This document shows, in pieces, positions 17,923 to 26,957 of a stretch of 64,000 bases of DNA; positions within the stretch are counted from its first letter, which is position 1; each line of letters opens with the position of its first letter. The notes under the pieces are model-generated. The model was not told where the DNA came from. It ran no database searches and saw nothing but the letters and a program-made list of their open reading frames with translations. Source of the stretch: Bradyrhizobium sp. ISRA430 (GTDB taxonomy: Bacteria > Pseudomonadota > Alphaproteobacteria > Rhizobiales > Xanthobacteraceae); NCBI RefSeq assembly GCF_029909975.1, contig NZ_CP094516.1, positions 248,001-312,000 on the forward strand. The letters are read 5' to 3'. The translations under genes were made by a program, and so were the position numbers.

Positions 17923-17959
17923 CCTTCGTTAACCATATCGTGCCGGGGGTTAACGAAGG
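17923..17959. promoter_or_regulatory. 12-bp inverted repeat upstream of response regulator
   Basis: ccttcgttaacc at 17923-17934 and ggttaacgaagg at 17948-17959 are perfect reverse complements with a 13-nt spacer. It lies 24 nt upstream of the response regulator ATG. Each arm holds a TTAAC half-site, but the spacing does not fit one CtrA box. It could be an operator or a leader hairpin. Confidence 0.5.
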
Positions 17960-17998
17960 GTTGCGACCGGAGCCGGGACGGGCTCTGGGCGAGGCGGC

Positions 17999-18772
17999 TT
18001 AGTAGCCGAACTGTTCGCGCAAAATGCGCTCTTCCAGGCTGTGGCCGGGATCGAACAGCATGCGCATCGAGATCGTCCTGTCGGCGAGCACCTCGACGCG
18101 GCGGACGTCGCGCACCTCGTCATGGTCGGCCACCGCCGCGACCGGGCGCTTCTCGCCTTCCAGCACCTCGATCACGACATAGGCCGTGTTGGGCAGGAGA
18201 GCTCCGCGCCAGCGGCGTGGGCGGAAGGCGCTGATCGGCGTCAGCGCCAGGAGCGCGGCATTGATCGGCAGGATCGGCCCCTGGGCGGAGAGATTGTAGG
18301 CGGTTGAACCCGCCGGCGTCGCCACCATGATGCCGTCGGCGATCAGCTCGGACATGCGCTCACGCTCGTCGATCAGGATGCGCAGGCGCGCCGCCTGGAA
18401 GGTCTGCCGGAACAGGGCGACCTCGTTGATGGCATGGTGGAGATGCACACGGTCGCGTACGTCGGTCGCGCGCATCAGGAGCGGATTGATTTCGGATTCA
18501 TGCGCCGCCTCGAGCCGCGTGCGCAAATCATGTGTCGAATATTCGTTCATCAGGAAGCCGACCGTGCCGCGGTGCATGCCGTAGATCGGCTTTCCCGTAT
18601 GCATGTTCTGGTGCAGCGTCTGGAGCATGAGCCCGTCGCCGCCGAGCGCGACCACGACGTCGGCATCCTTGGGATCGCAATTGCCGTAGCGTTCGGTGAG
18701 CTGGTTGAAGGCGGTCTGTGCCTCGCTGCTCGGGCTGGCGACGAAGGCGATCCGATCGTAGGGCTTGCTCAT
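17999..18772 (-). CDS. nadK: NAD kinase
   Basis: 257 residues from ATG 18772. Phosphorylates NAD to NADP. The diagnostic [14 protein letters not shown] (GGDG at 44-47, with catalytic Asp46) and [13 protein letters not shown] are present, followed by the NE-D substrate loop ([11 protein letters not shown]) and [22 protein letters not shown]. The upstream in-frame extension to 18865 has no homology. Length is normal for alphaproteobacterial enzymes. The gene is divergent from the S10 peptidase across 283 bp. Confidence 0.95.
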   Translation of the reverse strand: MSKPYDRIAFVASPSSEAQTAFNQLTERYGNCDPKDADVVVALGGDGLMLQTLHQNMHTGKPIYGMHRGTVGFLMNEYSTHDLRTRLEAAHESEINPLLMRATDVRDRVHLHHAINEVALFRQTFQAARLRILIDERERMSELIADGIMVATPAGSTAYNLSAQGPILPINAALLALTPISAFRPRRWRGALLPNTAYVVIEVLEGEKRPVAAVADHDEVRDVRRVEVLADRTISMRMLFDPGHSLEERILREQFGY

Positions 18773-19055
18773 GATCTTCCGGGCGGATGCCGCTGGCTCG
18801 AGGGGGGTGCGCCAGGGTCGTCTATACGACCTGGGCCACCATTGTCGAGGATGACCACCTCGCAAGGCAAGTGGAGGGCGGCCGGCGCGGCGGCCCGTCG
18901 CGATTCAGGGTAAAGCCACCTGGATTTGCCCCCGGCCGGCACCCGCGGCGCCGCCGGAGCTCGTGATCCCCCAAACCGTCGCAATTCCTCGCTAGTATTG
19001 CGGCAGTCACCGGCACACGACCGATGGGCGCGTATTGCCGGGCAGGGAGACGATT

Positions 19056-20624
19056 ATGGTCATGAGTTTGCCGGCGCTGCGCCGCACGGGGCTGGTGCTG
19101 GCGTTCTCGGTTTTCGCACTTGCAGGATCTGCACATGCGGACGATCCGCCGCAGCCGCGTCCCGAGGCGACCGCGCCCGCGGGACAGAAGGGCGGCCGTG
19201 GCGGCGGTGCGCAGTCCGCAGCACCGCCTTCGCCCTCCGCTGCCGAACAGCATCGCCTTCCCGCGGATGCGACGACGAAGCAGACGCTCGAGCTGCCCGG
19301 GCGAACGCTCGCCTTCACCGCGATCGCCGGCTCGATCCGTTTGTTCGACGACAAGCGCGAGCCGCAGGCCGATATCGCCTACACCTCCTATGAGCTCGAC
19401 GGCGCCGACCGCGCTACGCGCCCGGTCACCTTCCTGTTCAATGGCGGGCCCGGCGCATCCTCGGCATGGCTCCAGTTCGGCAGCGCCGGGCCGTGGCGGC
19501 TGCCGTTCGATGGCGAAGCTCTCTCGCCGTCGGCCTCGCCCGAGGTGAGGCCGAACGCGGAGACCTGGCTCGACTTCACCGATCTCGTCTTCATCGATCC
19601 CGTCGGCACCGGCTACAGCCGCTTCGCCGCGAGCGGCGAGGATGCGCGCAAACGGTTCTATTCGATCGACGGCGACGTCAATTCGATCGCGCTGGTGATC
19701 CGCCGCTGGCTCGAGAAGCATGACCGGTTGCTCTCGCCGAAATACGTCGCCGGCGAAAGCTATGGCGGCATTCGCGGGCCGAAGGTCGTGCGTCAGTTGC
19801 AGCTCCAGTACGGAGTGGGCGTCAGAGGATTGATCCTGCTGTCGCCGCTGTTCGACTTCCGCGAGTTCACCGGCACGAGCCTTCTGCAATATGTCGCGAC
19901 GCTGCCGAGCTATGCGGCGGTCGCGCGCGAAGCCAAGGCGCCCGTGACGCGCGCCGATCTCGCCGACGTCGAAGCCTATGCGCGCGGCGAGTTCCTGGCC
20001 GACCTCATCAAGGGCGAGGCGGACAAGGAGGCCACCAATCGTCTCGCCGACAGGGTCGCTGCCCTGACCGGCATCGATCAGGCGGTGAGCCGCAGGCTCG
20101 CGGGCCGCTTCGATGTCGGTGAATTTCGCCGCGAGTTCGACCGCAAGAACGGCAAGGTGACCGGCCGGTACGACGGATCCGTGCGCGGCTTCGATCCGTT
20201 TCCGGATTCGGGCAGCTCTCGTTTCGGCGATCCCTCCGGCGACGCGCTTCGAGCGCCGCTCACCAGCGCCGCGGTCGATGTCCTGACGCGCAAGCTCAAC
20301 TGGCGCCCCGACGGCTCCTATGAAGTGCTGAACGGCTCGGTCGAGCGCGCCTGGGACTTCGGTCACGGCATCACCCCGCCGCAGTCGGTGTCGGAGCTGC
20401 GCCAGATCCTTGCGACCGATCCGAAGCTCAACGTGCTGGTCGGGCACGGGCTGTTCGATCTCGCCACGCCCTATTTCGGATCGCAGAGGGTGCTCGATCA
20501 GTTGCCGGCCTTCGCGACGTCGCGGATCAAGTTCGTCGTCTATCCCGGCGGCCACATGTTCTATTCCCGCGACGGCTCGCGGCAGGCGTTTCGCGGCGAG
20601 GTCGAGGCGCTGGTCAGACAGTAG
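19056..20624 (+). CDS. Secreted S10-family serine carboxypeptidase
   Basis: 522 residues from ATG 19056 with GGGAGA upstream. The signal peptide ends near SAHADD and a Gly/Pro/Ala-rich linker follows to about residue 70. FLFNGGPGASSAWLQFGSAGPW is the oxyanion-hole block, GESYGG carries the nucleophile Ser235, GLFDLATP has Asp468 and GGHMFY has His500. Members remove C-terminal residues from peptides, usually at acid pH; bacterial members are secreted but poorly studied. Its last 11 nt overlap the end of the convergent serine hydrolase gene. Confidence 0.92.
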   Translation: MVMSLPALRRTGLVLAFSVFALAGSAHADDPPQPRPEATAPAGQKGGRGGGAQSAAPPSPSAAEQHRLPADATTKQTLELPGRTLAFTAIAGSIRLFDDKREPQADIAYTSYELDGADRATRPVTFLFNGGPGASSAWLQFGSAGPWRLPFDGEALSPSASPEVRPNAETWLDFTDLVFIDPVGTGYSRFAASGEDARKRFYSIDGDVNSIALVIRRWLEKHDRLLSPKYVAGESYGGIRGPKVVRQLQLQYGVGVRGLILLSPLFDFREFTGTSLLQYVATLPSYAAVAREAKAPVTRADLADVEAYARGEFLADLIKGEADKEATNRLADRVAALTGIDQAVSRRLAGRFDVGEFRREFDRKNGKVTGRYDGSVRGFDPFPDSGSSRFGDPSGDALRAPLTSAAVDVLTRKLNWRPDGSYEVLNGSVERAWDFGHGITPPQSVSELRQILATDPKLNVLVGHGLFDLATPYFGSQRVLDQLPAFATSRIKFVVYPGGHMFYSRDGSRQAFRGEVEALVRQ

Positions 20625-21999
20625 GCCGACGTTTGCGCGGCGGATATCGGCGCGCGATCTCGCGCGCCACGACGGCCTGTGGTTTGACGTTGGCACCGGC
20701 GAGCCAGATGTCGCTGACCTTGCCGCGGCCATCGCGAATGCGGCGCACCGGCTCGCCATGGCTGGCATAGCCGGCGGCCGAGGCGAGTTTGCCGGTGTCG
20801 CGGCCGGTCACCTCGATCTCGGCGGCGTCCATGAACGGGTTGTTGAACTGCGGATTCGCGACGAGCACGCGGTTGCCCATCGGCACCAGATCGGTCGCGC
20901 CCCAGATCGTCCACCAGCGGCCGGTCCAGTCGCGCAGGCGCCGATGAGGGGCACCACGCGTCTGGAAGGTGCGCAGGATCTGCATCGCGCCATCCATCCA
21001 GATCGGCGCCGCGCCATCGATGGAGTTGCTCAAAATGCTGATCGCGACCTCGCACCCTGGGATCGAGCAGGTGCGGGAGATGTAGCCCTGGAAGGCGCCG
21101 CCATGGCCGAACCAGTCCCAGCCATCAGTCTTGCCGGCGTTGACGCCGAGACCGTAATAGCCTTCCAGGCTTTGCGGAATGCGCCAATGATGTCGCGTCA
21201 TTTCGCGGCGGCTCGCAACCGACAGCACGCTCTTTCTGGCATTGGGCGCGAGCTGCGCGAAGAATCGTGCCGTGTCGGCTGCGGTGGCGACAAAGCCGGC
21301 GGCAGACGTCATCGCGTGGCCGGGATTGTCGCCTGGGATCACGCATCGCTCGCCCAGCGGCAGTTTTCGCGTGTGGCCGCGTGCAAACGGCGCGCTTTTC
21401 GGAAGCGGCGCGTTCGGCTCGGTCTCATGAAGACCCGCGGCCTCGATGATCTCACGCTTGATCCAGACGGGGTAGGGCTCCTTCGTCACCGACTCGACCA
21501 CGAGACCGATCAGCCCAAAACCATGATTGGAATATTTGAAGCGCGTACCGGCTTCGATCGCGGTGGGCAGTTTCAGCTCTGCGCGCAGCTCCTTCTCGTT
21601 GAGGTAGGAGCGGCTGTCGATGAACTGGCCGGAATCGGCGCCGTCTCGCGTCAGCCCGGCGCTGTGCGACAGCACCTGCGCCAGCGTCGTCTCGGCGATT
21701 CGTGGATGCAGGCCGGTGACATATTGGCCGACGGGATCGTCGAGCCGCAATCGGCGCTGCTCGCGCAGCTTCAGGATGCCGGCTGAGGTAAAACTCTTCG
21801 AATGCGAGGCGATACGGAAGCGATGGCGCGGCGTGAGCTTCTCGCCGGTGTCGAGGTTGGCGCAGCCGAAGGCATGCTCGGCGACGACCTCACCGCGATG
21901 CGTGATGGCGATGATGACGCCCGGCTGTTGCGATCCAATCAGTTGAAATTCGATCCAGGAGCCGATGTAGTCGATCGCGGATCGTAGCCACGCGTCCAT
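20614..21999 (-). CDS. Serine hydrolase, beta-lactamase/class C family
   Basis: 461 residues from ATG 21999; the ribosome site is weak and 22 more in-frame residues lie upstream. IASHSKSFTSAGIL contains the SxxK nucleophile, TRFKYSNHGFGLIG the YSN motif and FGHGGAFQG the KTG-equivalent HGG. There is no signal peptide with this start, so the enzyme may be cytoplasmic. A 130-residue C-terminal domain after the hydrolase fold is typical of esterase/D-aminopeptidase members. Substrate unknown. The 3' end overlaps the convergent S10 peptidase gene by 11 nt. Confidence 0.88.
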   Translation of the reverse strand: MDAWLRSAIDYIGSWIEFQLIGSQQPGVIIAITHRGEVVAEHAFGCANLDTGEKLTPRHRFRIASHSKSFTSAGILKLREQRRLRLDDPVGQYVTGLHPRIAETTLAQVLSHSAGLTRDGADSGQFIDSRSYLNEKELRAELKLPTAIEAGTRFKYSNHGFGLIGLVVESVTKEPYPVWIKREIIEAAGLHETEPNAPLPKSAPFARGHTRKLPLGERCVIPGDNPGHAMTSAAGFVATAADTARFFAQLAPNARKSVLSVASRREMTRHHWRIPQSLEGYYGLGVNAGKTDGWDWFGHGGAFQGYISRTCSIPGCEVAISILSNSIDGAAPIWMDGAMQILRTFQTRGAPHRRLRDWTGRWWTIWGATDLVPMGNRVLVANPQFNNPFMDAAEIEVTGRDTGKLASAAGYASHGEPVRRIRDGRGKVSDIWLAGANVKPQAVVAREIARRYPPRKRRPTV

Positions 22000-22047
22000 T
22001 GCACACCAATTGCGAGGGAGGGAGAATTGGTGCGCGAAAGCTAGCCG

Positions 22048-22088
22048 AAAAAGCAGAACCGGCACAACCCCGAGGGGTGTGCCGGTTC
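22048..22088 (-). terminator. Rho-independent terminator behind the TPR gene
   Basis: Read on the minus strand, GAACCGGCACA and TGTGCCGGTTC form a perfect 11-bp stem (22056-22088) with an additional CCCC/GGGG inner pairing, followed by TGCTTTTTC. It separates the TPR gene from the serine hydrolase gene. Confidence 0.85.
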
Positions 22089-22114
22089 GTTTGCCTTCCG
22101 ACGTCGGGAATATC

Positions 22115-22657
22115 TCAGTAGACGAGCGTCGTGCCGGTCGGCTTGTCCAGCGCGGCTGCGAGCGAGCGATACTCGCTGCTGTCGGTGCCGGCGAGCGAGG
22201 CGATCTTGTTCAGATGATACTGCGCCTGTTCGCGGTTGCCTTGCTCGAGCTGCCAGAGGCCGTAATACTGCCAGGTGCGGACGTGGTTCGGATCGTCCTT
22301 CAGCGCCAGCTCGTAATAGGTCTTCGACTGCTGGTAGTCGCCGAGCTTGCGGTAGGAGTAGCCGATCAGATTGGCGACATCGGCGACGTCCTCGCGCTTG
22401 AGCGACTTCAACTGGTCGATCGCGCTCGCATAATCGTGGCGGTCATAGATCGTGGCGTAGGCGGTGCGATAGGCGGCAAGGAATTTGGGATCGCTGATAG
22501 AGGAGCTCTTCCTCTTCGACTTCTTGCTCGACGAGTCCGACTTCGGCGGCGGCGAGGGGTCGTCGCTGCCCGCGGCGTAAGCGCTCGTCAGCACCGGTCC
22601 GGCCGCCAGCGCCATCGAGACGAGTCCCGGTACCAGAAGCATTGAAAGTCTGCGCAT
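22115..22657 (-). CDS. Exported TPR-repeat protein
   Basis: 180 residues. The signal peptide MRRLSMLLVPGLVSMALAAG ends near SAYA-AG. A Ser/Lys-rich linker (PPPKSDSSSKKSKRKSS) leads to TPR-like helices from about 60 to 165, for example VANLIGYSYRKLGDYQQSKTYYELALKDDPNHV and YYGLWQLEQGNREQAQYHL. TPR proteins mediate protein contacts; a periplasmic partner is unknown. A terminator follows the gene. Confidence 0.88.
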   Translation of the reverse strand: MRRLSMLLVPGLVSMALAAGPVLTSAYAAGSDDPSPPPKSDSSSKKSKRKSSSISDPKFLAAYRTAYATIYDRHDYASAIDQLKSLKREDVADVANLIGYSYRKLGDYQQSKTYYELALKDDPNHVRTWQYYGLWQLEQGNREQAQYHLNKIASLAGTDSSEYRSLAAALDKPTGTTLVY

Positions 22658-22906
22658 CTATCTTCTCCCGTATGGAACGAGGCGATCCTACACGAATGCC
22701 TGCTGACGGGAACACCCGGGTCGCGAAAACATTCCCGACCGCCCGGCTCCTCGCTCCGCCGAGCAGATGACAAACTTGTCATCCAGATGAACGGAAGCCT
22801 GCGATGCGCTTCAGGATGGGTTCAGCGCGCTCCGCCTAGGCTCTTTCCTACGATCGAAGGGTCGGCGAGAGGGCGCCGCCTCAAGATCCTTCCAAAGGAG
22901 ACCACC

Positions 22907-23266
22907 ATGCTGAAGACCATTTCCGCAGCTTTGCTCGCAGCCTCCGTGATCGCAGCCCCGGCCTTCGCCGCCGAAGCAGGCAAGACCACCACCCCCGCAC
23001 CTGTGATCAAAGCGGACCAGACCCAGACCAAGGTGTCGAACACCGCCGCCAAGCCAAACGCCGGCAACAAGGCCGACACGAAGAAGGCCGCTGACGTCAA
23101 GGCGGATTCCAAGGCGAAGGCGATGAACGCCAACGCCGCGATCGCGCCCGCCGAGCACAAGTCCGTGCGCACGCATCGCCATCACCACAAGCAGGTGTCG
23201 GCGAAGAAGTCGCTGAAGACGCAGCCGGATGTCACCAAGCCGGCGGACACCGACAAGCGTAGCTGA
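22907..23266 (+). CDS. Small secreted Lys/Ala/His-rich protein
   Basis: 119 residues from ATG 22907, with AAAGGAGA in front. MLKTISAALLAASVIAAPAFA is a clear signal peptide. The mature part is low complexity: Lys/Ala/Thr repeats, then a HRHHHK cluster near residue 93 and a basic end. The His cluster might bind metal, but the composition alone does not show it. No family recognised; such proteins are frequent in Bradyrhizobium. Confidence 0.7.
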   Translation: MLKTISAALLAASVIAAPAFAAEAGKTTTPAPVIKADQTQTKVSNTAAKPNAGNKADTKKAADVKADSKAKAMNANAAIAPAEHKSVRTHRHHHKQVSAKKSLKTQPDVTKPADTDKRS

Positions 23267-23479
23267 CGACTGATCCCGCGAGGCGGCATCCCCCGCATTG
23301 CCCGCCGCCTCGCGCGGAGTTCAGGCCGGCCCGTTTCGTCATGGCGTCCACGCGAAAGCGTGAACGCCGTCGCGGCGGGCCGGTGTGCTGTTCTAGCCGG
23401 CCGATAAGACCAGCGAATTCCCTTAGGCCAACCTTGGCGCTAGAACATCTCCGAGTCGGATTGGTCGGAGACGTGGATT

Positions 23480-23890
23480 GTGGGGCGATTGGCAAAACGT
23501 GCGGCGGTCCTCGTGCTGCCGCTGGCGCTTGCGGCATGTTTTGGCAGCGAAGGTGATCGCCCGTCGCTGATCGACGCGGGGCCGCAGCCGTTTCCCGACA
23601 ATATCCGCAGCGACACGCTGGCGCTCATGCGCACCTACCTGAACAATCCGGTCGGCGTCCGCGACGCCAGCATGGCCGAGCCGGTGCTGCGGGAGGTCGG
23701 CGGCCGTCCGTTCTATGTGAGTTGCCTGCACTTTACGCCGCGCGAGACCGACGGCAGCTACAAGGCGATGCGCGAGCGGGCCGTCGTCTACGTCAACGGA
23801 CGGGCGGACCGCGTCTTGGAGCGCGCCAACGAGCTCTGCGCCGGCGCGGTTTACACACCCTTTCCGGAACTGGAAAAGATGACGCGGTAG
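23480..23890 (+). CDS. Putative lipoprotein of unknown function
   Basis: 136 residues from a GTG at 23480. The N-terminus AVLVLPLALAACFG contains an LAAC lipobox, so the mature protein starts at Cys20 and is predicted to be lipid-anchored. The soluble part has DTLALMRTYLNNPVGVRDASMAEPVL and two cysteines (SCLHF, ELCAGAVY) that could pair. Unknown function. Confidence 0.75.
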   Translation: MGRLAKRAAVLVLPLALAACFGSEGDRPSLIDAGPQPFPDNIRSDTLALMRTYLNNPVGVRDASMAEPVLREVGGRPFYVSCLHFTPRETDGSYKAMRERAVVYVNGRADRVLERANELCAGAVYTPFPELEKMTR

Positions 23891-24178
23891 TGCAAAGCGC
23901 GCCTTCATCGCTACATGGTAGGACGAGAACCGCCGGAGCCGCTGGATCACATTTTGGCGAGCTTTGAACGGGCGGTTGGGCTTTGCGACAAACTGTTACG
24001 GCACTCCTTGCGCGGACGATAGAATCTGTCGGCCGCAAGGAAACGCGACGGAACAAAAAACGCATCGTTGCCGCCCCGCCATAGTAACGGACGATCAACG
24101 TTCCGGCATCGTCGCGAGGCAACCAAATTCACGCCACGTTGTTTGCTGAGGGTCGAATTTGAAAGAACGGGGATGATC

Positions 24179-24889
24179 ATGAAGACGATTTTGCTCGGCG
24201 CGGCAGCTCTGCTCGCGCTGGCAACGCCAGTGGCGGCAGCCGACATCCCGGCGCGCACCTACACCAAGGCGCCGCCGCCGGTCACCGCACCGCAGGTAGT
24301 GTACAACTGGACTGGTTTTTACATCGGCGGCCATGTCGGCGGCGCGTTCGCCGGGGACAACAGCTTCCAGTCGAGCGACGCCCGCTTCCTGGGCGGCGTG
24401 CAGGGCGGCTTCGATTACCAGTTCGCGCCCAACTGGGTTGTGGGTGTCGAGGCCCAGTATTCTTGGCTGCCGACCAACAACAACGGCGTGCTATTCCCGG
24501 GCGGCACGCAGGTGACGTCCAACACCGACCAGATCGGCTCGGTGACCGGCCGTGTCGGCTACACTTGGGGTCCCACGCTGCTCTACGCCAAGGGTGGCTA
24601 CGCCTGGCGTAACAACAACCTCGGTGTCAGCGTCGCCGGTGTGCCGCAAAGCTTTACCACCAGTGGCAACAGCAAGGACGGTTATACCGTCGGCGCCGGC
24701 CTGGAATACATGTTCGCGCCGAACTGGTCGGCCAAGGCCGAGTACCAGTACTATAACTTCGGCAGCACCACCTTCACCTCCGGCCCGGCCGACATCGCCG
24801 GCGTTCGCGGTCGGGAGGACGAGCATACCGTCAAGGTCGGCGTGAACTACCGCTTCGGCTGGGGCGGCCCGTCGGGTGCACGCTACTGA
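24179..24889 (+). CDS. Outer-membrane beta-barrel protein (Omp31/OMP_b-brl type)
   Basis: 236 residues from ATG 24179; a second ATG two codons earlier is possible. Signal peptide MKTILLGAAALLALATPVAA, then a Pro-rich linker and YNWTGFYIGGHVGGAF, the hallmark first strand of the Rhizobiales small porin-like family. Alternating amphipathic strands follow (FDYQFAPNWVVGVEAQYSW, GRVGYTWGPTLLYAKGGYAW, EYMFAPNWSAKAEYQYYNFG), ending in KVGVNYRFGW. Length fits an eight-stranded barrel. Structural surface protein; transport activity not shown. A terminator follows. Confidence 0.9.
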   Translation: MKTILLGAAALLALATPVAAADIPARTYTKAPPPVTAPQVVYNWTGFYIGGHVGGAFAGDNSFQSSDARFLGGVQGGFDYQFAPNWVVGVEAQYSWLPTNNNGVLFPGGTQVTSNTDQIGSVTGRVGYTWGPTLLYAKGGYAWRNNNLGVSVAGVPQSFTTSGNSKDGYTVGAGLEYMFAPNWSAKAEYQYYNFGSTTFTSGPADIAGVRGREDEHTVKVGVNYRFGWGGPSGARY

Positions 24890-24914
24890 TCTGCCAGCGG
24901 CAACTGCGTCTGAA

Positions 24915-24937
24915 AAAGGCCGGCTTTGCCGGCCTTT
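24915..24937 (+). terminator. Terminator hairpin behind the beta-barrel gene
   Basis: aaaggccggc and gccggccttt pair perfectly with a 3-nt loop; the T-run after it is short (ttt, then ggttt). Confidence 0.75.
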
Positions 24938-25122
24938 GGTTTGCGGGCCGCCCGTCTGGCGCGAGCCTTGCACGCGATCTTTCCGCCAAGCGACCTTTCG
25001 ACGCGCGCCTTCTCACGCGCGTCATGGGGGTGCGGTAAAGCAAAAATAATTTTTGCGACTTACGGAACTCGCGCTCCGGAGCGCGTTAATATGAAAATTC
25101 CCGGGCTGGTGGGACAACGAAC

Positions 25123-25362
25123 ATGCGTATCTTGGCGTCGGTGGTGATCTCGTTCCTCGTCGCGTTGCCGTGCTCTGCGCAGACCGTCCTCAAGTCCGAA
25201 CCTTTGATGCTGGCCCCCTACGAGGTGGCTTTTGTCCGGGACAGCTCCTGTCCCTCCGGCAAGGTGCTGAAGGTCACCGGCGCGATCCGCGGGCTGCATC
25301 GCCGCAAGGCCTGCGTGGCTCTGACGGGCGAGCAGGCGTCTCTGGCGACCGCGACGCCATGA
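25123..25362 (+). CDS. Small secreted protein (possibly DUF6719-like)
   Basis: 79 residues. MRILASVVISFLVALPCSAQ is a signal peptide. The mature 60 residues contain two cysteines (SSCPSGKVLKVTG and RKACVAL) likely to form a disulphide. The pattern TVLKSEPLMLAPYEVAFVRDSSCP-type resembles small Bradyrhizobium proteins I associate with DUF6719, but I am not certain. Function unknown. Confidence 0.65.
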   Translation: MRILASVVISFLVALPCSAQTVLKSEPLMLAPYEVAFVRDSSCPSGKVLKVTGAIRGLHRRKACVALTGEQASLATATP

Positions 25363-25389
25363 GCTGCCGCTGGCCGGCCGCCGGATTCC

Positions 25390-25644
25390 TTACGTGTTGA
25401 ACTCGAGCTCCATTCGCGATTGCTGCTCGGCGTCCGCCTTGTTTTTGGCGGGGTCTTCGCCTTGGGCGGGCCGGCAGGGCTTGATTTCGTAGTCATTGTC
25501 GAGCACCCGGCGCGGCCCGGGCCGCTCATCGTCGTTGGCCACGTCCACGACCAGCCCGCTGAGCTGTGCGAGCTTCCAGACGTCGGCTTCAGCCGGATAG
25601 ACCTTGCTGATTTGGGCGTCGTTGCAGAACAGGGCGTAGGGCAT
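25390..25644 (-). CDS. Conserved hypothetical protein
   Basis: 84 residues from ATG 25644, preceded by GGAGCGGGAAGA. MPYALFCNDAQISKVYP and RRVLDNDYEIKPC look like a small soluble rhizobial family; AEADVWKLAQLSGLVVDV suggests one helix and a strand. No domain with a known activity. The more upstream in-frame start at 25851 has no ribosome site and poor codon character. Confidence 0.65.
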   Translation of the reverse strand: MPYALFCNDAQISKVYPAEADVWKLAQLSGLVVDVANDDERPGPRRVLDNDYEIKPCRPAQGEDPAKNKADAEQQSRMELEFNT

Positions 25645-25806
25645 TCTTCCCGCTCCAATAATGCCCATTAACGGCTTCGCCGGGGGCGGGGTTCCGAACC
25701 GGCTCCTGATCACGGCGCCGTGATCGGGACATGGGTGCCTGAGTCGTAAACGAGTCCTGAATCCCGGGAAAAAGAATCCCTGGGACTCTTCGCTCGGAAT
25801 CAGCGG

Positions 25807-25926
25807 ATGCTCCCGCCCATGACGACCGACCTGAAAACCTCCTGCGGGCACATGCTCCTGCCGCTGACGCTGGCACTGTTCGGCGCCTGCGCGGCCAATC
25901 TCGTCCTGGTGTGGTCGTGGCTGTGA
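25807..25926 (+). CDS. Possible 39-residue membrane peptide
   Basis: An open frame of 39 codons from ATG 25807 (or 25819). Residues 16-38 (MLLPLTLALFGACAANLVLV) would form one transmembrane helix with a lipobox-like GAC. There is no strong ribosome site. It fills the space between two minus-strand genes and may be chance. Confidence 0.3.
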   Translation: MLPPMTTDLKTSCGHMLLPLTLALFGACAANLVLVWSWL

Positions 25927-25945
25927 CCGGCTGAGGCGCCGCGTC

Positions 25946-26332
25946 TCACTTTCTGACCGGCGGGCGAGGTGGGACGTCGCGCATGGCCGCGCGGAGCTTG
26001 CTCAGGGTTGCCGCACAATATTCCTCGCGTTCGCGTTCGAACCGCTCTTGATGCCTGCGGAAATTGGCGATGCGGGCCTGCATTTCGCTACGGAAATCGC
26101 CGCTCGTCCGCGGTGGCGGCGTGACCTCGAGGGGTTGGGGCGGCAGGACAGGCGGTGGCGGCTCGATCTCGGGCGCGGCCACCGGCGGCTGGACGGAGAC
26201 GATTTCGGTGGGAACGGGCGGCGCAACCGCCGGCGCGTCCGGCCGGCGGAGCCCAGCCGCCTTGCCGGTCACTGATTGGACGAAGGCCATTGTCTGCGCG
26301 ATCAGGGCGTCGCGCTCCGCGATCCACTTCAT
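25946..26332 (-). CDS. Hypothetical protein with Pro-rich centre
   Basis: 128 residues from ATG 26332, chosen because GAGGTGG lies just upstream. The N-terminal helix (WIAERDALIAQTMAFVQSVTGKAAGL) is followed by 45 residues rich in Pro/Val/Glu and a charged C-terminal helix (ARIANFRRHQERFEREREEYCAA). No recognised domain. The layout suggests two helices joined by a flexible linker. Confidence 0.55.
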   Translation of the reverse strand: MKWIAERDALIAQTMAFVQSVTGKAAGLRRPDAPAVAPPVPTEIVSVQPPVAAPEIEPPPPVLPPQPLEVTPPPRTSGDFRSEMQARIANFRRHQERFEREREEYCAATLSKLRAAMRDVPPRPPVRK

Positions 26333-26425
26333 GATCCACCTCAGCGAAGCCATTCCAGCAAAGCGGCTGTGACGAATCAAGCTCGTTCGGAAGGGATTGC
26401 ATATTTTTCCCTATAGCCTGACACT

Positions 26426-26596
26426 ATGCGAATGGTTGCTCAGGACGAACAGTTGGACGAAGCGCTGGGTTTGAGGCTCGTGCGTGCCTTTCTCTCGCTA
26501 CCGCCCGAGAAGCGGGCCAAGGTGATCGCGTTCGTCGAGGCCTTGGTGCGCGCCCACGGCCGGCCCGAGGATGGTAAGGAAGTGTCCCCAACCTGA
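26426..26596 (+). CDS. Small soluble protein, regulator-tail-like
   Basis: 56 residues. [20 protein letters not shown] followed by VEALVRAHG resembles the last helices of short HTH regulators in Rhodopseudomonas and Bradyrhizobium, but no HTH precedes it here. It may be a free-standing small protein or a remnant. It ends exactly where the chemotaxis receptor fragment begins. Confidence 0.5.
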   Translation: MRMVAQDEQLDEALGLRLVRAFLSLPPEKRAKVIAFVEALVRAHGRPEDGKEVSPT

Positions 26597-26922
26597 AGCG
26601 TTTCGCTCGCGCGGGCACCGCCACCGAGCGGGTCAGCGAGCCCTCGGTCGCGGCGACGCGGATCGGCGACGTCGTCAAGCTGATCAATACGATCGCCGGC
26701 CAGACCAATCTGCTCGCGCTCAACGCCATGATCGAGGCCGCGCGCGCCGGTGAGGCCGGCCGCGGCTTCGCGGTCGTCGCGTCCGAGGTGAGGACGCTCG
26801 CCGAGCAGACGGCGAAGGCGACCGGCGAAATCAGCCAGCAGATTGCCGGCATCCAGAATGCGACCCAGGACTCCGTGAACGCAATCCGGGACATCTCCGC
26901 GACGATCGAGCGGTTGTCCGAA
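26596..26922 (+). pseudogene. Fragment of a methyl-accepting chemotaxis protein signalling domain
   Basis: In one frame, without a start codon, 26596-26922 encodes part of an MCP hairpin: [22 protein letters not shown], then [21 protein letters not shown] and [17 protein letters not shown]. This is the tip that binds CheA/CheW. There is no sensor or membrane part upstream, and after IERLSE the homology stops and the frame continues with unrelated residues to a stop at 27087. It is a remnant truncated at both ends. Confidence 0.8.
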
Positions 26923-26957
26923 GTTCGCGCGGCGGCGTTTCTCCGCCGCATTTCGGC

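Noticed and set aside
18822..20768. 648-codon minus-strand frame opposite the S10 carboxypeptidase
   Set aside because: Antisense shadow of a high-GC gene; catalytic motifs are all on the plus strand.
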